Positions 25,454-35,293 of a stretch of DNA of 64,000 bases are shown here, in pieces. Location: NCBI RefSeq assembly GCF_001747105.1, contig NZ_MDGQ01000003.1:558001-622000 (forward strand), given 5' to 3'. The notes beneath the pieces were generated by a model. That model saw nothing but the letters and a program-made list of their open reading frames with translations, made no database searches and was not told where the DNA came from. The position numbers and the translations under genes are program-made. Source of the DNA: Roseivirga misakiensis. Its GTDB lineage: Bacteria; Bacteroidota; Bacteroidia; Cytophagales; Cyclobacteriaceae. The stretch's first letter is position 1; each line of letters begins with the position of its first letter.

Positions 25454-26607
25454 CCTTTATTTTCCCACACTCGATTTACGGAAGAAGCATCAAAAATAGT
25501 CGATAGTATGTTCTTTTCAATATCATCGAGTTCGATACCGCGTCGTTTCATTACAGCGGCGGCAACCTCATAAAATTTACGAAGCTGGAAGGTAGTAAAC
25601 CCGTTGGCTCCTCCCCAAGCATATGAAGGAACAAAGTTTCTTGGGTAGCCAGAACCAAAAATATTAGACCCAACCCCCACGACTGTGCCTGTGTTAAACA
25701 TAGTATTAATACCACATTTGGCATGATCACCCATCATAAGGCCACAGAACTGTAAACCAGTATTGGCAAACCTATTTGTGCTATAGCTCCAGAGTTTGAC
25801 GGCCGCATAATTATTCTTCAAATTAGAGGTATTGGTATCAGCACCAAGGTTGCACCATTCGCCGATCACAGAATTACCCAGAAAGCCATCGTGACCCTTA
25901 TTGCTAAAACCAAAAATCACAGAATTACTCACCTCACCCCCCACTTTTGAGTGTGGGCCGACAGTTGTATCCCCTTTGATTTTAGCCCCCATATTTATAT
26001 GTGAGCTTTCGCAAAGCGCAAACGTGCCTTTAATAATAGCGCCCTCATGCACTTGGGCATTTTTACCAATATAAACAGGGCCATCTTCAGCATTAATTAC
26101 GGCTGCTTTGATCGTCGCACCTTCTTCCACAAACAGATTTTCCTTACCGTAAACTATAGTATGTACATCGGTAATCTCTGCAGATTTCCTTCCCGAAGTG
26201 ATTTTATAAAAGTCGGCTATTATTTCTTCCTTGTTAAACCCAAATATCTCCCAAGGCTGTGTGATGAGTCGAAAGTCTCCTTCAAAACTGATGGACTCCT
26301 CTCCGCTACCGTTTATTGCTAGGTCTTCTTCCTGCCCAGTAAGTCGCTGACCTGGTTTTAAAGATTTTATGGCCTCAACAAGATTATCATTTGGACACAG
26401 AGCACCATTGATTTTAAGATCGGATTGATTATTTGGAAACTTTTCTTGCAGATAATCTTGAGTTTCATACCCCACTGAAAAGCCAAAAGTCTCCCATTTC
26501 TCAGAAATCTTCAATATACCAACACGCACTTGGGCTACGGGTCTGGTAAAAGTAAATGGCAACAAATTATGCCTGATAGTTGGAGAATCAAATAGTGTAA
26601 TATCCAT
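25450..26607 (-). CDS. GlmU-like sugar nucleotidyltransferase/left-handed beta-helix protein
   Basis: A 385-residue protein of the alternative GlmU family found in Bacteroidota. The N-terminal region (residues 1-150) starts DITLFDSPTIRHNLLPFTFTRP, where the nucleotidyltransferase would be. From about residue 165 a hexapeptide-repeat left-handed helix follows (IGKNAQVHEGAIIKG, NMGAKIKGDTTVG, SVIGEWCNLGADTN). It is thought to supply UDP-N-acetylglucosamine, by acetyl transfer to glucosamine-1-phosphate and UMP transfer, although the canonical GlmU GxGTRM motif is not visible. It heads the run holB-rimB-rimK-hemC. Confidence 0.8.
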   Translation of the reverse strand: MDITLFDSPTIRHNLLPFTFTRPVAQVRVGILKISEKWETFGFSVGYETQDYLQEKFPNNQSDLKINGALCPNDNLVEAIKSLKPGQRLTGQEEDLAINGSGEESISFEGDFRLITQPWEIFGFNKEEIIADFYKITSGRKSAEITDVHTIVYGKENLFVEEGATIKAAVINAEDGPVYIGKNAQVHEGAIIKGTFALCESSHINMGAKIKGDTTVGPHSKVGGEVSNSVIFGFSNKGHDGFLGNSVIGEWCNLGADTNTSNLKNNYAAVKLWSYSTNRFANTGLQFCGLMMGDHAKCGINTMFNTGTVVGVGSNIFGSGYPRNFVPSYAWGGANGFTTFQLRKFYEVAAAVMKRRGIELDDIEKNILSTIFDASSVNRVWENKG

Positions 26608-26622
26608 GGAGTAAAAATAGAA

Positions 26623-26642
26623 AAGCTTTCAAAGTAAAGCTT
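26623..26642. repeat. Inverted repeat upstream of the GlmU-like gene
   Basis: AAGCTTT (26623-26629) and AAAGCTT (26636-26642) are inverted around a 6-base spacer, 16 bases before the start codon on the minus strand. It may be a regulatory site or chance in AT-rich sequence. Confidence 0.35.
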
Positions 26643-26677
26643 AAGGAGCCAGAATTATCTGTGTCTAAGGGTTAAAG

Positions 26678-26708
26678 TTTGGAAAATAATTTTATTACTC
26701 TACATTTG
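26678..26708 (+). promoter_or_regulatory. Bacteroidota-type promoter of the blaI-like operon
   Basis: TTTG (26678-26681), a 19-base spacer, then TACATTTG (26701-26708) match the -33/-7 consensus of the phylum exactly. The predicted transcription start is about 20 bases before the ATG at 26735. The -7 box lies inside the first operator dyad. Confidence 0.75.
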
Positions 26709-26715
26709 TAGAGTA
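26696..26715. promoter_or_regulatory. BlaI/MecI-type operator 1
   Basis: TACTCTACA and TGTAGAGTA form a perfect 9-bp dyad with a 2-base centre. The TACA/TGTA core is the hallmark of BlaI/MecI operators. It covers the -7 promoter box, so a bound repressor would block transcription of its own gene and the M56-M23 gene. Confidence 0.75.
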
Positions 26716-26716
26716 C

Positions 26717-26734
26717 ACTCTAATAAAGTAGAGC
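26717..26734. promoter_or_regulatory. BlaI/MecI-type operator 2 (imperfect)
   Basis: ACTCTA (26717-26722) and GTAGAG (26728-26733) form an imperfect copy of operator 1, with its centre exactly 20 bp downstream and ending at the start codon. The spacing of two helical turns would put two repressor dimers on the same face of the DNA. Confidence 0.6.
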
Positions 26735-27103
26735 ATGAACTTATCAAAGAACGAAGAACAATTAATGCGGCATATCTGGAAACTTAAAAAGGCCTTTATG
26801 AAAGACCTACTTCATGAGTTTGCTGAACCCAAACCTGCGACAACGACTGTCTTGACCATGCTAAAAAGAATGAGAGACAAAGGTTTTATCGACTACAGAT
26901 TATTCGGAAACTCCAGAGAATACTATGCACTTGTTACTAAGGAAAAATACTTCTCAAAGCATAAGGGAGGATTGATGAACGACTTCTTTGACAATTCTGC
27001 TAAGCAACTAGGCTCATTTCTCACGTCTGAGGCCAACCTTTCTACTGATCAATTAAAAGAACTGAAAAAAATAATTGACGCTCAAATCAAAAAGGATCAG
27101 TAA
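26735..27103 (+). CDS. BlaI/MecI/CopY-family transcriptional repressor
   Basis: A 122-residue winged-helix repressor. Family features are NEEQLMRHIWKLKKAFMKDLL at the start, the recognition region PATTTVLTMLKRMRDKGFI (about 34-52), and the wing DYRLFGNSREYYALVTK; the C-terminal helices (about 75-120) provide dimerisation. In the bla/mec systems it is cleaved after a BlaR1-type M56 sensor signals antibiotic or cell-wall damage. Two dyads over its promoter indicate self-repression. Its stop overlaps the next start by one base (TAATG). Confidence 0.92.
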   Translation: MNLSKNEEQLMRHIWKLKKAFMKDLLHEFAEPKPATTTVLTMLKRMRDKGFIDYRLFGNSREYYALVTKEKYFSKHKGGLMNDFFDNSAKQLGSFLTSEANLSTDQLKELKKIIDAQIKKDQ

Positions 27104-29079
27104 TGACGCACACAATACTAGAAATTATCCTCTGTTCGCTTTTGTTCTTGAGCATTTATCAGTTGGCCCTCGCAAAGTCATCTTTGCATCGATTCAAAAG
27201 ATACTATCTAATCTTTGCCTTATGCTTAACTGTCATTGTTCCGTTCATTACAATCAAGCTTCCAACGACTATTACACCAGCATATATCAAGACTAAAACT
27301 TACACCAAACCTATTGTCAATAAGATAGATAGATTCACTTCAAAACAGACAAACGACTTCGTTAAGCCCTCTCAAAATCAAGAGCTTTCGATTGACAAAG
27401 AAAAGTTAGAAGCTAAAACGACTACAAACTCCCAAGCAATACCTCAAGGGACTTTTGCTATATACATATTAGTGAGTGTTGTCTTATTAGGTCGTTTGGG
27501 CTTGAACACCTTTCGGCTTCTCAGGCTTGCCAAAAAGAACCCTTCAATAAGGCACAACGATACCAGAGTTATCCTGCTACCCGAATTGACGACACCTTTT
27601 AGCTTTTTCAATTCCATATACATCTACTCAAGAGACTTTGACCAAAAGGAAAATCATAGCGAAATACTGACACATGAATTAGCACACGTAAAACAACGGC
27701 ATTCAATTGATGTGATGATAACCGAATTGTTCAAAGCGATCCTCTGGTTCAATCCTTTCTACTATTGGTTTAGTAAGGCTATTCGTCAAAACCATGAGTA
27801 TTTGGCTGATAATGAGGTTATTCGGAAACATAAGAGCATATCAAAATATCAGAAACTGCTCTTCGAGTTTGTAAAAAGAAACCAAACGAGCACTTTTTCA
27901 ATGGTTTCACCCTTCAATTATTCATTCACACAAAAGCGATTTATTATGATGACCAAGAAGAACTCAAGATCGTCTACCATTTTCAAAACAGTTTTCACTT
28001 TGCTGGCTATCTGCCTAGTAGGTATGTCTTTCACTTTAAAACCTACTAACAACCAAAAACTACAAGATACAGAGCAGGATAAGAACCAGGTTGAAATTAT
28101 TTACGGCAAAAGTGTTAAACCTCAGATTTCTCCAGTAAAACTAGAAGAAGAGGGTACTAAAATGATCCTACCTTTTGGTGCTACTGTTGGCTATGGAACA
28201 CCAGACATGCACGACCATGAAGGAGTCGATTTCCGCGCGAAAAGAGGCACTCCGGTTTATGCTACTGCCGCTGGACTTGTGGTTATAGCTTCTTCAAACA
28301 ATGAACGTTATGGAAATTTCATAAGAATAAAGCACAACGACACTTATGAGTCGGTCTACGCATCTCTAGAAGCGTTAAATGTATCTAAGGGCGAGACGGT
28401 CAGTTTGGGACAAATGATCGGTACTGTCGGTAATTCAATCCCAGAATCAAATATTCATTTACACTATGAAGTCATTAAGAATGGTGCTCAAATAGATCCT
28501 GATGAATACTTTTTCTTTACGAGAGACACTGAAGTTGTATTAAGTCATTCGAAAATCACCGCTGAGGTAAACAGTTATTTGCTAAGAACAGAATTCGACA
28601 TGGATAAAAGAGAAACACGTCTCTTAATGTTTTCCAAAGAATCTAAGTATGGCAAGATTATATATGACCAGAATAAAATTCTCTTCGTAGATCATTACGA
28701 AGAGGTATCTAAAGAGATGAAAATGAGTGATCTTTCGACTACCCAATTAAATGCATTAAAGGGTCTTAAGAACGGTAGCTTTAGCCTCTATACAAAACGA
28801 CCAAGTCGAGATGTTACTGAGAATTGGACAAACGCGGAAGAATTTATGGTGGTTATTGACGGAAAAATCACTCCTAACAAAGAATTGGCAATATATACTG
28901 CCAATGATTTCTCCTACTTTGTAAAAACTAAATTGAGGGTGAACGATCCTCAAAAACCTAAGTACCGAGTAGATTTATATACAAACAAAGTCTTCGATCA
29001 ATTAGCGGAGGTCAAGAAAAAAGATAATGCTGAGTTAGTGAGCGCAAACAATAAATTGATAGAGATTATTGATCCTTGA
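27103..29079 (+). CDS. M56 (BlaR1-like) membrane metalloprotease fused to an M23 (LytM-like) domain
   Basis: A 658-residue protein. Helices lie near residues 5-22, 33-50 and 118-130, then the M56 zinc-protease motif HELAH (191-195) with EYLAD at 232-236, a fourth helix near 296-312, and a periplasmic part. Residues about 355-470 form an M23 peptidase-like domain with H372 and D376 (HEGVD) and HLH (452-454). The YxHL catalytic His is replaced by Ser (YASL, 419-422), so endopeptidase activity is doubtful. The last 185 residues are of unknown fold. The penicillin-binding sensor of BlaR1 is thus replaced by a possible peptidoglycan sensor. Confidence 0.85.
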   Translation: MTHTILEIILCSLLFLSIYQLALAKSSLHRFKRYYLIFALCLTVIVPFITIKLPTTITPAYIKTKTYTKPIVNKIDRFTSKQTNDFVKPSQNQELSIDKEKLEAKTTTNSQAIPQGTFAIYILVSVVLLGRLGLNTFRLLRLAKKNPSIRHNDTRVILLPELTTPFSFFNSIYIYSRDFDQKENHSEILTHELAHVKQRHSIDVMITELFKAILWFNPFYYWFSKAIRQNHEYLADNEVIRKHKSISKYQKLLFEFVKRNQTSTFSMVSPFNYSFTQKRFIMMTKKNSRSSTIFKTVFTLLAICLVGMSFTLKPTNNQKLQDTEQDKNQVEIIYGKSVKPQISPVKLEEEGTKMILPFGATVGYGTPDMHDHEGVDFRAKRGTPVYATAAGLVVIASSNNERYGNFIRIKHNDTYESVYASLEALNVSKGETVSLGQMIGTVGNSIPESNIHLHYEVIKNGAQIDPDEYFFFTRDTEVVLSHSKITAEVNSYLLRTEFDMDKRETRLLMFSKESKYGKIIYDQNKILFVDHYEEVSKEMKMSDLSTTQLNALKGLKNGSFSLYTKRPSRDVTENWTNAEEFMVVIDGKITPNKELAIYTANDFSYFVKTKLRVNDPQKPKYRVDLYTNKVFDQLAEVKKKDNAELVSANNKLIEIIDP

Positions 29080-29106
29080 ACTAAGGGATAAGTGCGTATA
29101 AACAGA

Positions 29107-29147
29107 AGAAGCCTCCCCGATTAATCGGGGAGGCTTCTTAATTTTTT
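29107..29147. terminator. Bidirectional intrinsic terminator
   Basis: A 16-bp perfect palindrome (29107-29122 with 29123-29138; central ATTAAT as effective loop) with a CCTCCCCGA-rich stem is followed by a T-rich run to 29147. It separates the M56-M23 gene from the convergent L31 gene. Confidence 0.85.
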
Positions 29148-29159
29148 GCCTATGCAGAA

Positions 29160-29405
29160 CTACTTCTTCTTGTAACGTTTGTTGAATTTCTCAACTCTAC
29201 CAGCAGTATCCACAAATAGTTTCTTACCAGTATAGAAAGGATGAGAAGCTGAAGAAACCTCTACTTTAATCAAAGGATATGTATTTCCGTCTTCCCATTC
29301 GATGGTCTCACTAGACGTCATAGTCGACTTCGTCAAGAATTTAAATTCACTTGAAGTGTCGTAGAAAATGACTGGGCTGTACTCCGGATGAATGTCTTTT
29401 TTCAT
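29160..29405 (-). CDS. rpmE2: 50S ribosomal protein L31, type B
   Basis: An 81-residue L31 starting at ATG 29405 ([18 protein letters not shown]); a longer open frame to 29441 would read through the promoter and lacks homology. It has no CxxC pairs, so it is the zinc-independent (C-minus) type B form. Conserved blocks are [14 protein letters not shown] and [12 protein letters not shown], with a basic end ([12 protein letters not shown]). In many bacteria type B L31 replaces the zinc form under zinc shortage, but Bacteroidota usually carry it as the main copy. It is a single gene with its own promoter and terminator. Confidence 0.95.
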   Translation of the reverse strand: MKKDIHPEYSPVIFYDTSSEFKFLTKSTMTSSETIEWEDGNTYPLIKVEVSSASHPFYTGKKLFVDTAGRVEKFNKRYKKK

Positions 29406-29438
29406 TGTATTAAATTTTACTTCCCTCAAAAAGGATTG

Positions 29439-29470
29439 CAAATGTAGTGACTTGTAGAATATTTAACAAA
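29439..29470 (-). promoter_or_regulatory. Bacteroidota-type promoter of the L31 gene
   Basis: On the minus strand TTTG (29467-29470), a 20-base spacer and TACATTTG (29439-29446) match the phylum consensus. The -7 box is 33 bases before ATG 29405, which supports that start. Confidence 0.75.
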
Positions 29471-29563
29471 CATATTGGTTTTATAAATTAAAGAAATCCA
29501 TCTAACCCGATTTATCACTGGTCTAAACAATTCAAGTCACTATCTTTCAGCCACATTACGCCT

Positions 29564-31222
29564 ATGAAAAAGCTACTCGTATTATTTTTTATTGTGGTTT
29601 GTCAAAGCATCGTTCAAGCCCAAAGTACGTTTATTCCTTATAACAGAGATTACTATCATCTGATTGATCGGTTTCAGATTAAATATGGAAATCAAGAAAA
29701 CTTATTACAGACTACATTCAAACCCATCCGAAGAGAAGATCTTTCTGAGTTCCTGCTGAAAATCGCTTCAAATTATGACTCCTTGTCCGCTCAAGATAAG
29801 TTCAATTTCGAATACTTGATGAATGATAATTGGGAATGGACAAATTCTCCGTACAACGAAAATGATAAATCTTGGTGGGACCTGCTCTACACCAAAAAAT
29901 CAGACCTATTCTACTACACGGCAGACAATTTTAGCCTAAGGATAAATCCTGTAGCTGAATTTACCATTGGTAACGACCCAGATGCCATTAGACGCGTCTT
30001 CACCAATACGCGAGGCATTGAAGCACAAGGAATGATCGATGACAAAATTGGTTTTTACACATTCTTGACTACTACTCAGGCGGTGTTTCCTTATTACGTT
30101 CGGCAGAGAATTCTCGACAGAAACGCTTTCCCAAATGAGGGTTTTTGGAAACGAGATGACGGAGAATACGACCTTACTCATGCGCGAGGTTATATAACTT
30201 TTGACTTATCGAAGAGCATAGATATTCAAGCTGGGTACGATAAAAAGTTTATCGGGCATGGATTAAGATCAATGGTGCTATCGGATTTCTCAAGCCCTTT
30301 CTTGTTTGGTCAGATCAATACAAGACTTGGTAAATTTCAGTATACGAACCTGTTCGGTCAACTTACTTCTGATATCATCTTCGCAAATGCAAATTCTCCT
30401 GGTGATGGTGACTACCCCAAGAAATACTTGAGTATGCATCGCCTTGGGGTGAATATTACCAATAGCTTGGAGATCGGAGTGTTTGAAACAATAATCTCAA
30501 GCCAAGCGAACATCAACTACTTTAATCCAATAGTCTTTTATCGAGCAGTAGAACAACAGGAAGGTAGTCCTGATAACGTTTTGATTGGTTTAGACATTAA
30601 TGTAAACCTAAAAGGTAAGTATCAGTTTTACGGTCAATTCATGATTGATGAATTTGTGATTGATGCATTGAGAAGTGGTAATGGAGATTGGCGAAATAAA
30701 TTTGGTGTACAGCTGGGGGCTAAATATATAGATGCCTTTGACGTACCTAACCTAGATCTTCAAGCAGAATTTAATGTGGCTAGACCTTATTTTTATGCAT
30801 CAGATACAAGCGTACTGAGCTACACAAACTACCGAAACCCGCTTGCACACCCGATGGGGGCAAACTTTAGAGAATTTGTCCTAGCCGGTCGATACCAACC
30901 CCTGAGCAAACTATCTGTGGTGGGTAAAATCATTCGAACAAACTTCGGAGAGGATCAAAACGGCCTAAATTACGGTGGAAACTTATTACTCAGTACTGAC
31001 GATAGAATTGGGAATTTAGGCAACAGCATTGGTCAAGGTGTAGCTACCACAAATACCTATTTGGAAGTATCAGCTTCATACATGCTTTTGCAAAATTTGT
31101 TTGTCGACCTCAGGAATATCTATAGAAGCTTTGACAGTGACATCAGTTCGCGCACCAAAACTAGCTTTATCACCATGCTTTCCCTTCGATGGAATCTTCC
31201 ACAAAGACAGCATGAATTCTGA
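29564..31222 (+). CDS. Wzi/RemB-like outer-membrane beta-barrel protein
   Basis: A 552-residue protein with a signal peptide (LVLFFIVVCQSIVQAQ) and no lipobox. After an N-terminal segment (STFIPYNRDYYHLIDRFQIK) the sequence is a long series of alternating amphipathic strands with many aromatic residues (for example YGQFMIDEFVIDAL and YLEVSASYMLLQNLFVDLRN), typical of an outer-membrane barrel. It resembles the capsule-assembly Wzi group and RemB, a cell-surface gliding protein of Flavobacterium. A role in surface polysaccharide attachment or motility is inferred. An ABC exporter follows after 36 bases. Confidence 0.7.
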   Translation: MKKLLVLFFIVVCQSIVQAQSTFIPYNRDYYHLIDRFQIKYGNQENLLQTTFKPIRREDLSEFLLKIASNYDSLSAQDKFNFEYLMNDNWEWTNSPYNENDKSWWDLLYTKKSDLFYYTADNFSLRINPVAEFTIGNDPDAIRRVFTNTRGIEAQGMIDDKIGFYTFLTTTQAVFPYYVRQRILDRNAFPNEGFWKRDDGEYDLTHARGYITFDLSKSIDIQAGYDKKFIGHGLRSMVLSDFSSPFLFGQINTRLGKFQYTNLFGQLTSDIIFANANSPGDGDYPKKYLSMHRLGVNITNSLEIGVFETIISSQANINYFNPIVFYRAVEQQEGSPDNVLIGLDINVNLKGKYQFYGQFMIDEFVIDALRSGNGDWRNKFGVQLGAKYIDAFDVPNLDLQAEFNVARPYFYASDTSVLSYTNYRNPLAHPMGANFREFVLAGRYQPLSKLSVVGKIIRTNFGEDQNGLNYGGNLLLSTDDRIGNLGNSIGQGVATTNTYLEVSASYMLLQNLFVDLRNIYRSFDSDISSRTKTSFITMLSLRWNLPQRQHEF

Positions 31223-31258
31223 TTTAAATATGCATAACTTGCCACCGAATTACTGCTT

Positions 31259-33097
31259 ATGAGCACTTACGGTCGGATTATTTCATACGCCAAGCCTTAT
31301 CACAGGTACTTCCCTCAATACATTGTTTTTGCCTTGCTGGCTATCATCTTCAGCTTGTTAAACCTTGCCTTACTCGAACCTTTGTTCGCAGTAATATTTG
31401 AAAATGATGACGATGGAAAAAACCTAGCCGAACTCGCTGACACCACAGGGTTGTCGTTTGGTGTAGACTATATAAAGGCTAGTTTTTATCAAGAACTTAT
31501 CAAGTTTCGAGATACTTATGGACAAAGTAGCATGCTGATCTATGTGAGTATAGTGATCGGCATATCTGCACTGTTATCAAACTTGTTCACCTATATCTCA
31601 AATGTGATTATGGGCTATATGCGAGCAGATTTAATCGAAAAAATCCGTAATAAGGTCTTCAATAGTACTTCAAAGCTTCATTTAGGATTCTTTGCTGGAG
31701 AGAGAAAGGGTGACATTATGTCTAGGATGACTAATGACGTGCAAGAAATTGAAGTTACACTCATGAGTTCCATTAAGGTGTTCTTCCGAGAGCCTGCGAC
31801 AATAATTCTCTACCTAGCTTTTCTATTTAGTTCATCGGTAAAGCTCACTTTGTTCACGCTGATCTTCTTCCCGATCATGGGATTGATAATTTCCGAAATC
31901 GTCAAAAAACTCAAGAAAAAGGCCAAGCTAAGCCAGGAAAGTCTAGGAAGAATCGTAAACCTGATGGATGAGACATTTGGTGGAATGCGGGTTATTAAAG
32001 CATTTAATGCACGAGATTATGTGGGAAACCTCTTTGAAACAGAAACTAGGACGTATAGAAAAATCAACGTTTCTATGGCTCGTAAAAATGAGCTAGCCTC
32101 ACCTGTTTCGCAGTTCTTGGGTATTCTGGTGGTTGCCACACTATTGGTGGTTGGAGGAAACCTTGTCTTAGATGGAGAAACGACCATGAAGGCACCTGGT
32201 CTATTGGTCTACATCGTGGTTTTCAGTCAGATTTTAAACCCGGCCAAGAGTATTTCACAATCAATCAGTAATATCCAGCGTGGAATGGCCTCGGCAGAGC
32301 GAATCTTTAAGTTAATAGACGAAAAACCTCTTATCCAGGATAGCGACAAGGTTCAGGATAAGACAAATTTCGAATCTGAGATTAGCTTTAAAAATGTTGG
32401 CTTTACCTACGAAAAAGAAGCTGTCTTAAAAAGCATCAACCTTACCATCAAAAAAGGCCAAACGATCGCCTTGGTTGGTTCTTCAGGTGCAGGAAAATCC
32501 ACGTTAGCTGATCTTGTTCCTCGCTTTTATGATACCACCGAAGGAGATATTACCATTGATGGTGTTTCGATTAAAGATATAAAAGTGGACGCTTTGCGAG
32601 ACCTAATGGGCATTGTGACGCAAGAGTCTATCCTTTTTAATGACACTGTCGCTAAAAATATAGCGTTTGCCATGCCAAATGCCAATCAGGATGACATTGT
32701 GAAAGCCGCTAAAATTGCAAATGCGCACGATTTCATCATGGAACTTGAAAATGGTTATGAAACAAGTGTAGGTGAGCGTGGCGGGAAACTTTCTGGCGGT
32801 CAAAGACAAAGGCTCAGCATTGCACGCGCGATTATGAAAAACCCACCAATTTTGATTTTGGATGAGGCTACTTCCGCCCTAGACACAGAATCAGAAAAGC
32901 TAGTCCAGGAGGCACTTACCAACCTTATGAAGAACAGAACTTCTTTAGTAATTGCCCACAGACTCAGTACCATCCAACATGCCGATAATATATTGGTAAT
33001 GGACAAGGGGCAAATTGTCGAACAAGGAAACCACGAGGCTCTAATTCAGCAAAAAGGCATCTACGATAAACTCATTAATATGCAGTCGATAGCTTAA
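31259..33097 (+). CDS. ABC exporter, MsbA-like (permease-ATPase fusion)
   Basis: A 612-residue half-transporter. Residues about 20-340 contain six membrane helices; residues about 370-605 are the ATPase with Walker [10 protein letters not shown] (407-415), signature [10 protein letters not shown], Walker [13 protein letters not shown] and the H-loop IAHRLST. The family flips lipids, lipid A precursors or drugs. A 35-residue loop after the first helix ([18 protein letters not shown]) is longer than in MsbA. It follows the Wzi-like gene by 36 bases and precedes gmhA, a heptose-pathway gene, so lipid A/LPS transport is a fair guess. Confidence 0.88.
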   Translation: MSTYGRIISYAKPYHRYFPQYIVFALLAIIFSLLNLALLEPLFAVIFENDDDGKNLAELADTTGLSFGVDYIKASFYQELIKFRDTYGQSSMLIYVSIVIGISALLSNLFTYISNVIMGYMRADLIEKIRNKVFNSTSKLHLGFFAGERKGDIMSRMTNDVQEIEVTLMSSIKVFFREPATIILYLAFLFSSSVKLTLFTLIFFPIMGLIISEIVKKLKKKAKLSQESLGRIVNLMDETFGGMRVIKAFNARDYVGNLFETETRTYRKINVSMARKNELASPVSQFLGILVVATLLVVGGNLVLDGETTMKAPGLLVYIVVFSQILNPAKSISQSISNIQRGMASAERIFKLIDEKPLIQDSDKVQDKTNFESEISFKNVGFTYEKEAVLKSINLTIKKGQTIALVGSSGAGKSTLADLVPRFYDTTEGDITIDGVSIKDIKVDALRDLMGIVTQESILFNDTVAKNIAFAMPNANQDDIVKAAKIANAHDFIMELENGYETSVGERGGKLSGGQRQRLSIARAIMKNPPILILDEATSALDTESEKLVQEALTNLMKNRTSLVIAHRLSTIQHADNILVMDKGQIVEQGNHEALIQQKGIYDKLINMQSIA

Positions 33098-33155
33098 AGG
33101 CCTTGATTCTTGTTTTATTAAATTAAAATCAGTTTATTCCACTAATAATTATAAT

Positions 33156-33743
33156 ATGAGTCATCGGAAACTAATTTTAGACGAACTGAAAGAAGCAGCT
33201 AAAGTGCTCGATCAATTTCTTTCAGATGATGCTAACCTCTCTCTAATAGAAAGTGCAGCAAAAACGATGTCTGATGCTATAAATAATGGAGGGAAGATAT
33301 TTTCATGTGGAAATGGTGGCTCCCATTGCGATGCCATGCATTTTGCCGAAGAATTGACTGGAAGATATAGGGAGGACAGAAAAGCACTACCAGCGATTGC
33401 TATTTCAGACCCTAGTCATATTTCATGTGTTTCTAATGACTTTGGTTACGACTTTATCTTCTCGCGATATATAGAGGGTTTGGGAAGTGCCGGCGATGTA
33501 CTTTTAGGGATTAGCACGAGCGGCAATTCCAAAAACGTTTTACGGGCGGCCGAAATGGCAAAGCAAAAAAAGATGAAGGTAGTGGCATTGACAGGCAAAA
33601 ACGGAGGGCCACTTGCCGATGTCGCCGATATTGAGATTCGTGTACCCCATTTTGGCTATGCTGACAGAATTCAGGAAATCCATATCAAGATTATCCACAT
33701 TTTAATTCAATTGATAGAAAAACAAACCCTTGATTCTCAGTAA
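33156..33743 (+). CDS. gmhA: Sedoheptulose-7-phosphate isomerase (SIS domain)
   Basis: A 195-residue GmhA, which converts sedoheptulose 7-phosphate to D-glycero-D-manno-heptose 7-phosphate, the first step to ADP-heptose for LPS core. The SIS fold shows [21 protein letters not shown] (about 50-70) and [14 protein letters not shown] (about 118-131), with the catalytic Glu/His region [17 protein letters not shown] near the end. The next enzyme of the route is encoded at 484-1479. The end overlaps the ComM gene by 14 bases. Confidence 0.9.
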   Translation: MSHRKLILDELKEAAKVLDQFLSDDANLSLIESAAKTMSDAINNGGKIFSCGNGGSHCDAMHFAEELTGRYREDRKALPAIAISDPSHISCVSNDFGYDFIFSRYIEGLGSAGDVLLGISTSGNSKNVLRAAEMAKQKKMKVVALTGKNGGPLADVADIEIRVPHFGYADRIQEIHIKIIHILIQLIEKQTLDSQ

Positions 33744-35268
33744 AGGATTCGGTAGCGCTGTCTACGGCGTAGACGCTCAAATAATTACGATTGAAGTTAA
33801 TATCGTTGACGGATTAAAATTCCATCTATCAGGTCTTCCAGACAACGCAGTCAAAGAAAGCCAGCACAGAATAGAATCTGTTTTTAAGTATTACGGTTAC
33901 CGTATGCCACGTAGAAAAGTGGTGGTGAATATGGCACCCGCCGATATCCGTAAAGAAGGTTCGGCATACGACCTCCCGATCGCACTCGGTGTATTGAAAA
34001 CATCGGGTCAAATTCAAGCCGAATCACTTGATAAATTTGTCGTCATGGGCGAGCTGGCGTTAGATGGCACTCTTCGCCCGATCAAAGGTGCCCTACCAAT
34101 TGCCATTGAAGCCCGAAAGAAAGGTTTTAAAGGATTCATTCTACCAGAAGAAAATGCTAATGAAGCAGCGATCGTTAATGATCTAGACGTTATTGGTGTA
34201 AAAAGCCTACAAGAGGCGATCGATTACTTGGATAATAAAAGACAGATTGACCCTGTAATCTATGATACGCGAGAGCATTTCTATGATAACCTGGATAACT
34301 ATGAAGCCGATTTTGCCCACGTGCAAGGTCAAGAAAACATAAAGCGTGCGCTAGAAATAGCTGCAGCTGGAGGTCACAATGTTATCATGATTGGCCCACC
34401 AGGGGCCGGAAAAACCATGTTAGCCAAAAGACTTCCTTCAATTTTACCACCACTCTCCCTTCATGAGGCTCTAGAAACAACTAAGATTCACTCTGTAGCT
34501 GGGCGGTTAGGAAGCAACGCCGAACTTATTACCCAAAGGCCATATAGAAGTCCACATCATACAATATCTGATGTCGCCTTGGTTGGAGGTGGTGGCGTAC
34601 CACAACCGGGAGAAATTTCGCTAGCACACAATGGTATCCTATTTTTAGATGAACTTCCTGAGTTCAAAAGAACGGTCTTAGAAGTAATGCGCCAACCGCT
34701 TGAAGAAAGAAAAGTCACTATTTCTAGAGCGAAATTAACAGTAGACTTTCCTAGTAATTTTATGCTAATCACAAGCATGAACCCTTGCCCTTGCGGCTAC
34801 TATAATCACCCAGAAAAAGAATGTGTCTGCGGATCAGGACAAGTTCAGCGATACCTCAACAAAGTCAGTGGTCCCCTTTTAGATAGGATTGACTTGCATG
34901 TAGAGGTTACCCCGGTCTCCTTCGACCAAATGACGCAAAATCGCAAGGCAGAGAGTAGCGCAGAAATTCGTGAAAGAGTGATAAAAGCGCGTGAAATTCA
35001 ACAGGAAAGATTAGAATCATTGGGAATTCACTCAAATGCCATGATGGGTAGTCAAATGGTCAAAGAAGTCTGTCAAATCAATGATGGAGGTCGAATTCTC
35101 TTGAAAAAAGCCATGGAGCGACTAGGGTTATCGGCTAGAGCATATGATCGTATCCTAAAAGTAAGTCGCACCATAGCCGACCTAGCAGGAAAAGATGACA
35201 TTCAAATTGAGCATTTAGCGGAAGCTATCCAGTACCGTAGCTTAGACAGAGAAGGATGGGCAGGGTAA
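33730..35268 (+). CDS. comM: YifB/ComM-type Mg-chelatase-like AAA+ ATPase
   Basis: A 512-residue protein starting with TTG at 33730, inside the end of gmhA. No ATG exists before the conserved start [10 protein letters not shown], so the TTG is well supported. The N-terminal ChlI/Lon-S5 domain (residues 1-170) is followed by an AAA+ module with Walker A GPPGAGKT (222-229), Walker B-type FLDELPEF and the C-terminal Mg-chelatase domain ([17 protein letters not shown]). A Cys-rich insertion ([19 protein letters not shown]) is usual for the family. ComM is a hexameric helicase that extends branch migration during recombination of taken-up DNA. Confidence 0.92.
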   Translation: MILSKGFGSAVYGVDAQIITIEVNIVDGLKFHLSGLPDNAVKESQHRIESVFKYYGYRMPRRKVVVNMAPADIRKEGSAYDLPIALGVLKTSGQIQAESLDKFVVMGELALDGTLRPIKGALPIAIEARKKGFKGFILPEENANEAAIVNDLDVIGVKSLQEAIDYLDNKRQIDPVIYDTREHFYDNLDNYEADFAHVQGQENIKRALEIAAAGGHNVIMIGPPGAGKTMLAKRLPSILPPLSLHEALETTKIHSVAGRLGSNAELITQRPYRSPHHTISDVALVGGGGVPQPGEISLAHNGILFLDELPEFKRTVLEVMRQPLEERKVTISRAKLTVDFPSNFMLITSMNPCPCGYYNHPEKECVCGSGQVQRYLNKVSGPLLDRIDLHVEVTPVSFDQMTQNRKAESSAEIRERVIKAREIQQERLESLGIHSNAMMGSQMVKEVCQINDGGRILLKKAMERLGLSARAYDRILKVSRTIADLAGKDDIQIEHLAEAIQYRSLDREGWAG

Positions 35269-35293
35269 ACTGTTAATTACTATCTTTTGAGTC

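Noticed and set aside
29406-29441. N-terminal extension of L31
   Set aside because: The extension runs into the predicted -7 promoter box, and L31 type B normally begins MKKDIHP or similar.
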